NCBI RefSeq assembly: GCF_001902635.1
Contig: NZ_MJAO01000010.1
Location: 62,001-126,000 of the forward strand
Direction of reading: 5' to 3'
DNA: 64,000 bases
Source: Serratia marcescens
GTDB lineage: Bacteria > Pseudomonadota > Gammaproteobacteria > Enterobacterales > Enterobacteriaceae
The position numbers and the translations under genes were made by a program. Below, one piece after another: positions 57,867 through 64,000 of this stretch. The notes below the pieces were generated by a model that was given only the letters and a program-made list of their open reading frames with translations, made no database searches and was not told the DNA's origin. Position 1 is the first letter of the stretch; every line of letters starts with the position of its first letter.

Positions 57867-58817
57867 ATGGGTAATTACGCCAATCAATCTCACTGGCAGG
57901 ACATTCAGCGATGCCTGCCGGAAAGCTTCCGGCTGCAGCCGGGGGAAGAACCGACAGAGGAGTGGTGGCCCTGGCGCCAGTACCGCATCCACCTGGATTC
58001 TTATCGCCGCCCCGAGGCGCCGGTGAAGGTGATCCTGTTTCATGGGGTCGGCACCAACGGCCGGCAGATGTCGACCATTCTGGGGGCACCGCTGGCGCGC
58101 CGGGGGATAGAGACGATCGCCATCGACATGCCGGGATACGGCATGACGCAGACGGGCGGACAACGGCGGCGCGTGCGTTACGACGACTGGGTGCAGATCG
58201 GCAGCGATCTGATCGACGCGGAACGGGCGAAAGATGCGCGCCCCATCGTGCTGTACGGTCTGAGCGCCGGCGGGATGGAGACCTATCACGTGGCGGCGCT
58301 GAACCGGCAGGTGAAAGGCATTGTCGGCATGACGTTTCTCGATCAGCGTGAACAACAGGTGCGCGACGAGACGGCATTGAATCGGGTCATGAGCCGCTTA
58401 GGCATTCCCCTGGCGCGGCTGGCGGCCGCTACGCCGCTGGCCGGTATGGCGATGCCGATGGCGTTGGCGAGCAAGATGCACGCCCTGGTCAATGACAAGG
58501 TGGCGCTCAAGGCGTGTTTGGCTGACAGCACGTCGGCGGGGGCCTGGGTGACGATGCGCTTTTTGGCCTCCTATGCGGAGTATGTGCCCGCCATTGAGCC
58601 GGAAGATTTCGACGTTTGCCCGATTCTGTTGACGCAGCCGGCGCAGGATCGCTGGACGCCGTTGCACCTGAGCGAATGGTTCCTCCGGCGCATCCGGCGA
58701 GTACCGGTGACCACCGTGATGCTCGAGAATGCCGGGCATTATCCTCTCGAACAGCCTGGTCTGGATCAGATGGTTGAAGCGGTGTATCGCTTTTGCATCG
58801 CCGCGGCGGGTAAATAG
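57867..58817 (+). CDS. Alpha/beta hydrolase
   Basis: 316 residues. Oxyanion/turn VILFHGVGTNGRQMS, nucleophile elbow LYGLSAGGMETYHVAA, acid near TQPAQDRWTPLHLS and catalytic His in ENAGHYPLEQPG. A lid region (residues ~170-230) is long and hydrophobic. It is the probable target of the divergent TetR, so a detoxifying or lipase-like esterase is suggested. Confidence 0.88.
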   Translation: MGNYANQSHWQDIQRCLPESFRLQPGEEPTEEWWPWRQYRIHLDSYRRPEAPVKVILFHGVGTNGRQMSTILGAPLARRGIETIAIDMPGYGMTQTGGQRRRVRYDDWVQIGSDLIDAERAKDARPIVLYGLSAGGMETYHVAALNRQVKGIVGMTFLDQREQQVRDETALNRVMSRLGIPLARLAAATPLAGMAMPMALASKMHALVNDKVALKACLADSTSAGAWVTMRFLASYAEYVPAIEPEDFDVCPILLTQPAQDRWTPLHLSEWFLRRIRRVPVTTVMLENAGHYPLEQPGLDQMVEAVYRFCIAAAGK

Positions 58818-58856
58818 GGCGGCTGCGTACCGTCTGGGTGAACCGCGCGGCCCTGC

Positions 58857-59070
58857 CACGTTATCCACAGTTTTAGTGGATAACGTGTGTGCAAGGCGCG
58901 GCAAAGTCGTTAACCGGCGTAAAAAAAAATCGCTCAGAAAATTATTATATTACGCCGCAAAGTGCGAGCCGACGCGACCTGGGGAGGGAACGCGGATACA
59001 TGTTTCTTTTATGGAGCGCTGTATAAAAATACAGTTTTATTGCGACCGTGATGAATGCTAACCGGCTGTG
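58857..59070 (+). repeat. Diverged direct repeat, copy 1 (DnaA-box-like 9-mer, AT tract, LexA box)
   Basis: Aligns with 60755-60965. Shared blocks: CACGTTATCCACAGTTTTAG, TAAAAAAAA/ATCGCTCAG, AAAATTATTATATTACGC, AAAGTGCGA and the LexA-type box. Copy 1 begins with a perfect 12-bp inverted repeat (CACGTTATCCAC/GTGGATAACGTG, 58857-58887) that includes the DnaA-box sequence TTATCCACA. Confidence 0.7.
59019..59034. promoter_or_regulatory. LexA-type SOS box, copy 1
   Basis: CTGTATAAAAATACAG, a full CTG-N10-CAG palindrome matching the enterobacterial LexA consensus (CTGTATATATATACAG) at all but two or so positions. The next gene to the right is at 59370, beyond a terminator; the immediate product is unclear. 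Confidence 0.75.
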
Positions 59071-59137
59071 CGTTTTTTCGACAGTTGCCGTTGCCGGCAT
59101 GTTCGGCGTGGTCTTTTCTTGCCGAGTTTTATCTTGA
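59051..59137 (+). CDS. 28-residue hydrophobic peptide candidate behind the SOS box
   Basis: ATG 59051, 17 bp after the LexA-type box, no clear ribosome site. It starts MNANRLCVFSTVAVAG and continues MFGVVFSCRVLS: a hydrophobic core with two Arg. An intrinsic terminator (59265-59295) would give a ~260-nt transcript. In copy 2 an ATG at 60938 in the equivalent place has SRLYAFS where this has NRLCVFS. Size and SOS control resemble TisB in kind only. Confidence 0.35.
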   Translation: MNANRLCVFSTVAVAGMFGVVFSCRVLS

Positions 59138-59264
59138 ATTCCCCCATGCGCCATCGCCTTCACAGCAAGGCTAAATGGATGCCGCCGGGGAAGCGGCCTT
59201 GGGCGGCAGCAAAGAGGCATCACGAGCGACGTAAAACTATACTCAGTGGTATCCATTATTGTTG

Positions 59265-59295
59265 CCGGCCGCGCTATCGGGCGGTCGGTTTTTTT
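59265..59295 (+). terminator. Intrinsic terminator between the SOS box and the HdeD-like gene
   Basis: CCGGCCGC/GCGGTCGG stem (one G-U) with loop GCTATCGG and seven T. It separates the SOS-boxed region from the gene at 59370. Confidence 0.65.
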
Positions 59296-59369
59296 ATTGG
59301 GTTTTCGGTCGCGTCAGACGGCACCGTTAAACCGTAATGCAATGAATAATGTGGCCGGGGGAATGAACG

Positions 59370-60698
59370 ATGGTTCAGCTGGTGATGATTTTGCTGGGAG
59401 TGGATTATTTACGCGACCGCTGGCGCGGGCTGTTGGTGGTGGGCTTGTTAGGGATATTGGCCGGCCTGATCGTGTTTATCGACGCGCTGGATAACGTGGC
59501 GTACTTTCCGTTGAAACCCTTCGCCGCTCTGCTGCTGCTCGAAGGCCTGGCGACGCTGATGGTCGCCCATACGGGGATCGGCGGGCAGCGCACCTTACGC
59601 TATGTCAAAGGCGGGGCGTTCTCACTGTCGGCGATATTGATCCTGGTGGGGCACTATCACGGTAATTTTATTTTATCGATGATTTTTGGCACGTTATTTT
59701 TGGCCGATGGGTTATTGCAAATTATCTCGGCCTTAGTGGTGCGTTATAAAAATTGGAAGCTGGTTATTGTCGGCGGCACGGTAGAAATCATGTTGGCCAT
59801 TTTCTTTTATCAGCCTTACCCGACGCATTACGCCGGGACTGCGCCGTATTGCTTGGGGCTGGGGCTGATATTTGGCGGCTGGAATATGGTCATGTTGGCG
59901 CTGCGGGTCAAAAGATTGAAGGTCAATCCTGCCGTGCAGGGCAACCCGGCGGCAGAAGAAGCCTGCAGCAGCAAGGCCGCGCTTCAGATAACCGAGTGGG
60001 ACGGCCCTCCTGCGGACGATGAACCTGCATTGACGGTGCATGTCTGGACGCCGTCTGGCTCCTCGAAAAATACCGTGGTGCCGCACCCCGTTATCGATCG
60101 CTATATCGCCGCCGTGGACAAAGATGGGGTGATATCGACGGGGCATGCCGCGCTGGAGTCCCCCGAAGGCGTTTATATCAGCCTGTATCCCGCCGTGGAT
60201 CTTGACCGCTCGCCGGATCAATTTGCCCGGTTGTTGCGGGCCACGGCGGATAATAACGTGACGGGGCAATTTCAACCGGATTATGCGACCGAATCCCGCA
60301 ATTGGTGCCCTTCCACCATGCGGGTGCGGATCCGAAATTACGACGCCAGGCGGTTAACGCTGTTCTGGGAGCTTTACCGGCAAGACAATACCTATAACCT
60401 GACGCATCGCAACTGTTCAAGCAGCGTGGCGCGCGGGCTGGAAGTGGCTTTGGAAGGCGTGGTGGGCAAGATTTGGGGGCCGCGCGGCCATTGGCTGGCG
60501 TTGAGTAAAATCCTGACGACGCCGGAACTTTGGGTGGCGGTGCAAATACGCAAACGGGCGAAAACCATGGCCTGGACGCCGGGGCTGACGCTCGATTACG
60601 CGCGCGCCCTGAGCATGCTGGCGGATCCCCGGCCTGCGGGGTGGGCAGCAACCCTACGGCGGGGCATCAGGGCGATTTTCGCCTGGCGCAAGCCATAA
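59370..60698 (+). CDS. HdeD-like membrane domain joined to an NlpC/P60-like (permuted) peptidase domain
   Basis: 442 residues, GGGGGA before ATG 59370. Residues ~1-182 carry six hydrophobic helices of the HdeD/DUF308 type. A linker (~185-235) leads to a C-domain with STGHAALESPEGVYISLYPA (His259) and NLTHRNCSSSVARGLE (Cys349), the His-before-Cys order of the circularly permuted NlpC/P60 (LRAT-like) fold. It could act on lipid, peptide or amide substrates at the membrane. The gene lies between two SOS-boxed repeats. I know no named protein of this build. Confidence 0.72.
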   Translation: MVQLVMILLGVDYLRDRWRGLLVVGLLGILAGLIVFIDALDNVAYFPLKPFAALLLLEGLATLMVAHTGIGGQRTLRYVKGGAFSLSAILILVGHYHGNFILSMIFGTLFLADGLLQIISALVVRYKNWKLVIVGGTVEIMLAIFFYQPYPTHYAGTAPYCLGLGLIFGGWNMVMLALRVKRLKVNPAVQGNPAAEEACSSKAALQITEWDGPPADDEPALTVHVWTPSGSSKNTVVPHPVIDRYIAAVDKDGVISTGHAALESPEGVYISLYPAVDLDRSPDQFARLLRATADNNVTGQFQPDYATESRNWCPSTMRVRIRNYDARRLTLFWELYRQDNTYNLTHRNCSSSVARGLEVALEGVVGKIWGPRGHWLALSKILTTPELWVAVQIRKRAKTMAWTPGLTLDYARALSMLADPRPAGWAATLRRGIRAIFAWRKP

Positions 60699-60754
60699 CG
60701 ACAGGGCTGCGCCCATCCGGCCGGGCCTGCAGTGCCCGCCTGGCCGTTCAGATT

Positions 60755-60965
60755 CACGTTATCCACAGTTTTAGTGAGTAACCTGTGCATACACACCGGT
60801 AAAGTCAGCCGACAACGTAAAAAAAATCGCTCAGAAAATTATTATATTACGCGGGAAAGTGCGATCCGCTGGGGGATAGGGGGTTGCACGCGTTCGCGTT
60901 TTGTTTATGCTTTACTGTATAAATATACAGTTTGGTTATGATTATGCTGAGCACTTCAAGGTTGT
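60755..60965 (+). repeat. Diverged direct repeat, copy 2
   Basis: See copy 1 at 58857. TTATCCACA at 60759-60767, TCGCTCAGAAAATTATTA at 60826-, LexA-type box at 60915-60930. The copies flank the HdeD-like gene in the same orientation, 1.9 kb apart. Confidence 0.7.
60915..60930. promoter_or_regulatory. LexA-type SOS box, copy 2
   Basis: CTGTATAAATATACAG with TA before it, one base from the ideal TACTGTATATATATACAG. No annotated gene begins directly downstream; an open frame of 53 codons begins at 60938 on the plus strand and is not otherwise supported. Confidence 0.75.
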
Positions 60966-61145
60966 ATGCTTTTTCACCCGGCGAGCCCCTGGCGTTACCG
61001 CTGTTTGCCGATCGCGTGGCCTGCGGCTTTCCTTCCCCTGCCGTTTTCCCATCTGGTTTTTTATCAATGCATGACAACTCTTTAATCAACTATATGTAAA
61101 ACAATATATTACTCACTATTTTTTCGGATCTTATCATGGAATAAC

Positions 61146-61161
61146 ATTGACAATTGTCAAT
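61146..61161. promoter_or_regulatory. 16-bp perfect palindrome
   Basis: ATTGACAATTGTCAAT just beyond the LysR stop (61167). It contains no loop, so it is more like a protein-binding site than a terminator; nothing identifies its protein. Confidence 0.45.
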
Positions 61162-61166
61162 ATGAC

Positions 61167-62075
61167 TTAAATATCGCAGATTGGACTCTGCTCTTGTTCT
61201 GGAGTAGCGGAAGTGTCGGCGGTTCCGCCATTGAACCCCATATCCATTAAAGAGCTCATTGTTTGTTGGCTATTGTTCAATGCAGCCACATTGCTATAGA
61301 TATGGTGTGTTAGAGATAATTCAGGGATATTTATACTATTATATTCATATTCGTCGATATTGATGGCGGATAAAATTGACCCAAGAGTTAGCGTGATGGC
61401 TTTACCTCGACGGATAAGACTGGTTCGTAACTGGAGGTTATCGATATTCATCACCTCTTGGGAGAAACCCAGTTGCAGTAGGTGATTATGATGATTTTTA
61501 AAGGCTACTGTCTCGGAAAAATAGGGGCTTTGCACCCAAGGCAACGCACGGCATTGTTCGGAAGTTTGGTTTGCTTTGTGAAGGAGTAGGAGCTGCTGCT
61601 CTTCAGAGCAGAGATGCCGTAAAAATAGAGAAGGCGAAATGGGCTCGATGCTAAAGAGTAAATCTAACCGACTGAGCTCATGGCTGCAGATGTTCTCACC
61701 CGGGGTCAGTCGTACAAGATTGATGGCCTGGGTGGGTTTTTTCATGAGTAAATACTCCACTATCATATTGACATGCGCAGGGTTCGGGCCATAAACCCCT
61801 GCCTGGATACATTTCTTATCTTTGTAACTTCCGTTGATACGGTTGAGTTCTTCATAATGAGTAATAACATTACGATACAGATTTTCTCCCTCTTGGGTTA
61901 GCGTCAGGCCGTGGCAGTTGCGTTCGAAAAGTATAATATTCAGGCCATCTTCCAACTCCTTAATTCTTTTGCTCAATGGGGATGGTGTAATGCACAGCCG
62001 CTCTGCAGCTTTTGCTATAGACCCCTCTTGTGCTACAGCTATGAAGTAATTTACTCGCTTTGACATAAAATCCAT
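61167..62075 (-). CDS. LysR-family regulator of an accessory locus (SpvR-like)
   Basis: 302 residues from Met at 62075, which has GGAAGG 7 nt upstream; another in-frame ATG at 62090 is less well placed. The helix-turn-helix is VAQEGSIAKAAERLCITPSPLSKRIKELEDGLN and the effector domain is divergent. The sequence is much more AT-rich than the core genome, with a long 560-bp gap to the divergent large gene. It is weakly SpvR-like in feel. Likely activator of the gene at 62635, by position. Confidence 0.8.
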   Translation of the reverse strand: MDFMSKRVNYFIAVAQEGSIAKAAERLCITPSPLSKRIKELEDGLNIILFERNCHGLTLTQEGENLYRNVITHYEELNRINGSYKDKKCIQAGVYGPNPAHVNMIVEYLLMKKPTQAINLVRLTPGENICSHELSRLDLLFSIEPISPSLFLRHLCSEEQQLLLLHKANQTSEQCRALPWVQSPYFSETVAFKNHHNHLLQLGFSQEVMNIDNLQLRTSLIRRGKAITLTLGSILSAINIDEYEYNSINIPELSLTHHIYSNVAALNNSQQTMSSLMDMGFNGGTADTSATPEQEQSPICDI

Positions 62076-62359
62076 TTTTATACCTTCCATCTAACAACTT
62101 TATTGATGCATTTTTCATTATGGGCCCTAATTTCATAACAGGAAACTGATTGGTTTGCCTTTATCATTGAATGTTTTTATTTGTGATTGGCATCTCATTT
62201 GAATCTTGAAAAATGGAGATGGTAGTAACAAAATCTGATGTAATAGCTATGTTTTTCTCGAGTTGTTTTGCTGCGATATAGTTCGTGCGTTCTCTTATAT
62301 CCTTTATCAGGCCTGTCTGGGTGATATCTATCTATTTTGTTCATGTCGTTCGGATAAAA

Positions 62360-62536
62360 ATGACCAAAGTCCGCTCATCAGGAGTAGGGTATTGCCAAAA
62401 GAAACATGACGAAGTCCAAGATGGACATCGAATTTACATTCATGATGTGTTTTATTCTGAGGGGGAGGCTTGTTGTGCGCTGTATCAATCAAGAGGGTGG
62501 GCTGGATGTTATTGTGATGAATTAGATTGTTGTTGA
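62360..62536 (+). CDS. Doubtful Cys-rich small ORF
   Basis: 58 codons from ATG 62360 (CGGA 7 nt ahead) with eight Cys, most near the C-terminus (ACCALYQSRGWAGCYCDELD). It lies in the regulatory gap in front of the large gene. It may be coincidental; composition and ribosome site do not settle it. Confidence 0.25.
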   Translation: MTKVRSSGVGYCQKKHDEVQDGHRIYIHDVFYSEGEACCALYQSRGWAGCYCDELDCC

Positions 62537-62574
62537 CTGTGATTTTAATTTTGACGAACCGCTTTAAAATTAAT

Positions 62575-62620
62575 TTTTATCTTTATCTTTATCTTTATCT
62601 TTATCTTTATCTTTATCTTA
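62575..62620 (+). repeat. Hexanucleotide tract (CTTTAT)6 plus partial units
   Basis: (CTTTAT)x6 plus CTTA (62581-62620), preceded by TTTTAT. It ends 14 bp before ATG 62635. The frame of that gene stays open through it (coding Leu-Tyr repeats) if translation began at a GTG at 62539, so copy changes would either alter promoter/RBS spacing or add Leu-Tyr units without frameshift. Confidence 0.85.
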
Positions 62621-62634
62621 TTAATGGAACATAC

Positions 62635-64000
62635 ATGAGTACATTTACTGCTGTTACCACTACTAACCGCCGCACATTTAATACGCTTCAAGAGCGAATC
62701 GATTTGGTTAGAGAAGTATACCTGCGCCTGACCAGAGAAAAAATCAAGGACGGGCAAACCCTTACCCCTGGGTTCGAGCAACTGACCCCGCTCGAGTTAC
62801 AGGGATTAGATTTGGAGCTTGTAAAACGTATATTACAAGAGAAAATAGATACTTATATCCAAAATCAGCAACGCCGCGGACACTACCCGCCGACAAGTCT
62901 GACAGATGAACAAAAGACACGGATCGCCGACTTAGCCGTCGAGGGGATTGTCCGTCAGGACATCGATAAAAGAGCTGAACTTTTGACTTTTCTTGATGAA
63001 CTGCGATTTTCATTCTTGCCAAAGAATGGGGCGGACAGGCTGCTTACTTTCTGGTCTGATGATTACGTAGGTTACCAGCATGTGCTGAATGACAAACTGA
63101 ATGCGCTAGGAAAACCGGGCATCGCCACCGATTTTGATGTTACGGCTTTAGATTTTGTGCATCAATTGCGCGCAGGTGTTTCGAATATCATCAGTGGCAG
63201 CAATCCACCTGATAGTCTGTTTGTTAAGGCGGCAAAGCAAGGCTCTATTACGATCGCTGGCTTCCTGAGCTCGGTATATGCAGCGAGCACCGCAGAGCTT
63301 GGGGGAACAGTCTATGTCATGTCAAAAGGCGGGATCAAAATCAACAACTTCTTCTGGAACGTTGAATTACCTGTTTTACGGGCATTGCAAAAAGCGGGCG
63401 CTATCGGTGCAATTAAAATATTGCATGAGCCGTTCGAAACTTACCTGGATAAGCCGCTGGAGGAGATCGGTTCCCGCTTGACTGCTGCTGACGTAGGCGT
63501 TCTGGCAAACTACAACTATCTGCCTCAGTGGTTAGTGGACGAAAAATTTGCTGCCTTGCATAAACAATGGATTGACGGCAAGGTAAAATCGCACCTGATT
63601 GAACTCCATAAAGAGTTACAGATTTATATCGATCACCATTCCGATTCAGGTCGTCTCCCCGCGATGAAAGAGCTTCTGCGGCTAACGAACGAAAAACTGC
63701 TCGAACTGAATGATTTTGACAGTTTGGCTGTGGCGGAAAGAATCGCTGCCGCAAGAGGGGCACCCACCGGGAATAAAGTCACACTCTGGAGTGTGGATAA
63801 CTTGCTTGATGAAGCTTCTGTTCCTGGGAAGAAACGGGGCGAATCGTATCAGCGTATCCTGTCATTACTGACACAAATCGATGTCGACGCTAGACCATCA
63901 GCGTTTCGTTTTCCTGATGCTCCCGGTCAAAGCCCCTATGTCACTCTTAAGTTTTATGGGGATGTAATCGACAGTTATTCCAATCAGTTAAAACGCCTGC
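62635..64000 (+). CDS. Large unidentified protein, N-terminal 455 residues (runs off the window)
   Basis: From ATG 62635 the frame is open to the end. The start is uncertain (weak GGA 7 nt ahead; an open frame through the repeat is possible from GTG 62539). The N-terminus is polar and helical (TFNTLQERIDLVREVYLRLTREK; LTPLELQGLDLELVKRILQ), without signal peptide or clear membrane helix until GSITIAGFLSSVYAAS. Later stretches include GGIKINNFFWNVELPVLRALQKA. It reads like the N-terminal part of a large toxin or effector, but I cannot place it in a known family. AT-rich and next to a divergent regulator. Confidence 0.6.
   Translation, partial: MSTFTAVTTTNRRTFNTLQERIDLVREVYLRLTREKIKDGQTLTPGFEQLTPLELQGLDLELVKRILQEKIDTYIQNQQRRGHYPPTSLTDEQKTRIADLAVEGIVRQDIDKRAELLTFLDELRFSFLPKNGADRLLTFWSDDYVGYQHVLNDKLNALGKPGIATDFDVTALDFVHQLRAGVSNIISGSNPPDSLFVKAAKQGSITIAGFLSSVYAASTAELGGTVYVMSKGGIKINNFFWNVELPVLRALQKAGAIGAIKILHEPFETYLDKPLEEIGSRLTAADVGVLANYNYLPQWLVDEKFAALHKQWIDGKVKSHLIELHKELQIYIDHHSDSGRLPAMKELLRLTNEKLLELNDFDSLAVAERIAAARGAPTGNKVTLWSVDNLLDEASVPGKKRGESYQRILSLLTQIDVDARPSAFRFPDAPGQSPYVTLKFYGDVIDSYSNQLKRL

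Noticed and set aside
58945..59256. Minus-strand frames in the two repeats (also 60847-61089)
   Set aside because: They are alike only because they lie in duplicated DNA; no initiation signals or domain.
62575..62620. CRISPR array
   Set aside because: Tandem hexanucleotide repeat without spacers.
62545..62781. Minus-strand frame with Lys-Ile repeats
   Set aside because: Produced by translating the hexanucleotide tract on the opposite strand; no ribosome site.

Overview
The window is GC-rich chromosomal DNA from an enterobacterium that looks like Serratia (marcescens-type). The grounds are the gene content and synteny: membrane PQQ glucose dehydrogenase beside a PqqU-type receptor, a complete paa phenylacetate cluster, rcsA, an mgtC-mgtA unit, yfeX, fdhD and yidB. 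The species name is inferred from protein similarity recalled from memory, not from a database search. Most of the window is dense with short gaps. Two stretches are clearly more AT-rich: about 38.7-40.25 kb around rcsA and about 60.8-64 kb at the right end.

Layout. 1-4.3 kb: gcd (its 3' end runs off the left edge) and pqqU, a likely PQQ scavenging and use pair. 4.6-9.9 kb: small metabolic genes (aldo/keto reductase, LysR regulator, cupin, VOC protein, GyrI-like protein, succinate-semialdehyde-type dehydrogenase). 10-13.9 kb: a four-gene operon of arylformamidase-like hydrolase, RidA, aromatic-type aminotransferase and amino-acid permease. 13.9-27.6 kb: phenylacetate catabolism, paaABCDEFGHIJK-X-Y on the minus strand and paaZ divergent, with PaaX-like and CRP-like sites between paaA and paaZ. 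27.6-38.7 kb: a Kdo hydroxylase-like gene, a diguanylate cyclase, stress-type small membrane proteins, LysR/PRISE reductase and quinone reductase genes, a Fur-boxed small envelope protein and a cold-shock protein. 38.9-47 kb: rcsA, a GNAT acetyltransferase, a PLP decarboxylase with a divergent LysR regulator, a CoA transferase and a secreted glycosidase-like protein. 47-51.1 kb: mgtC-mgtA with a PhoP-box promoter, a long leader, and a short ORF between the two genes whose peptide starts MDDDP. 51.2-58.8 kb: DUF3307 and satD under three phased palindromes, ybdK-type ligase, yfeX, bestrophin, fdhD, and a TetR/hydrolase pair. 58.8-64 kb: an accessory-looking region with two diverged direct repeats, each holding a DnaA-box-like 9-mer and a LexA-type box. 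They flank a gene that joins an HdeD-like membrane domain to an NlpC/P60-like domain. A SpvR-like LysR gene, a hexanucleotide repeat and the 5' part of a large unidentified protein follow.

The points most worth a second look are four. First, the SOS-boxed duplicated repeats with possible tiny ORFs. Second, the satD-DUF3307 operon: SatD resembles a degenerate class III cyclase fold joined to a C-terminal helix-turn-helix, and three 20-bp palindromes sit at an exact 29-bp period. Third, the mgtC/mgtA leaders. Fourth, the hexanucleotide tract in front of the large partial gene. No rRNA, tRNA, CRISPR array, intact insertion sequence or prophage was seen.
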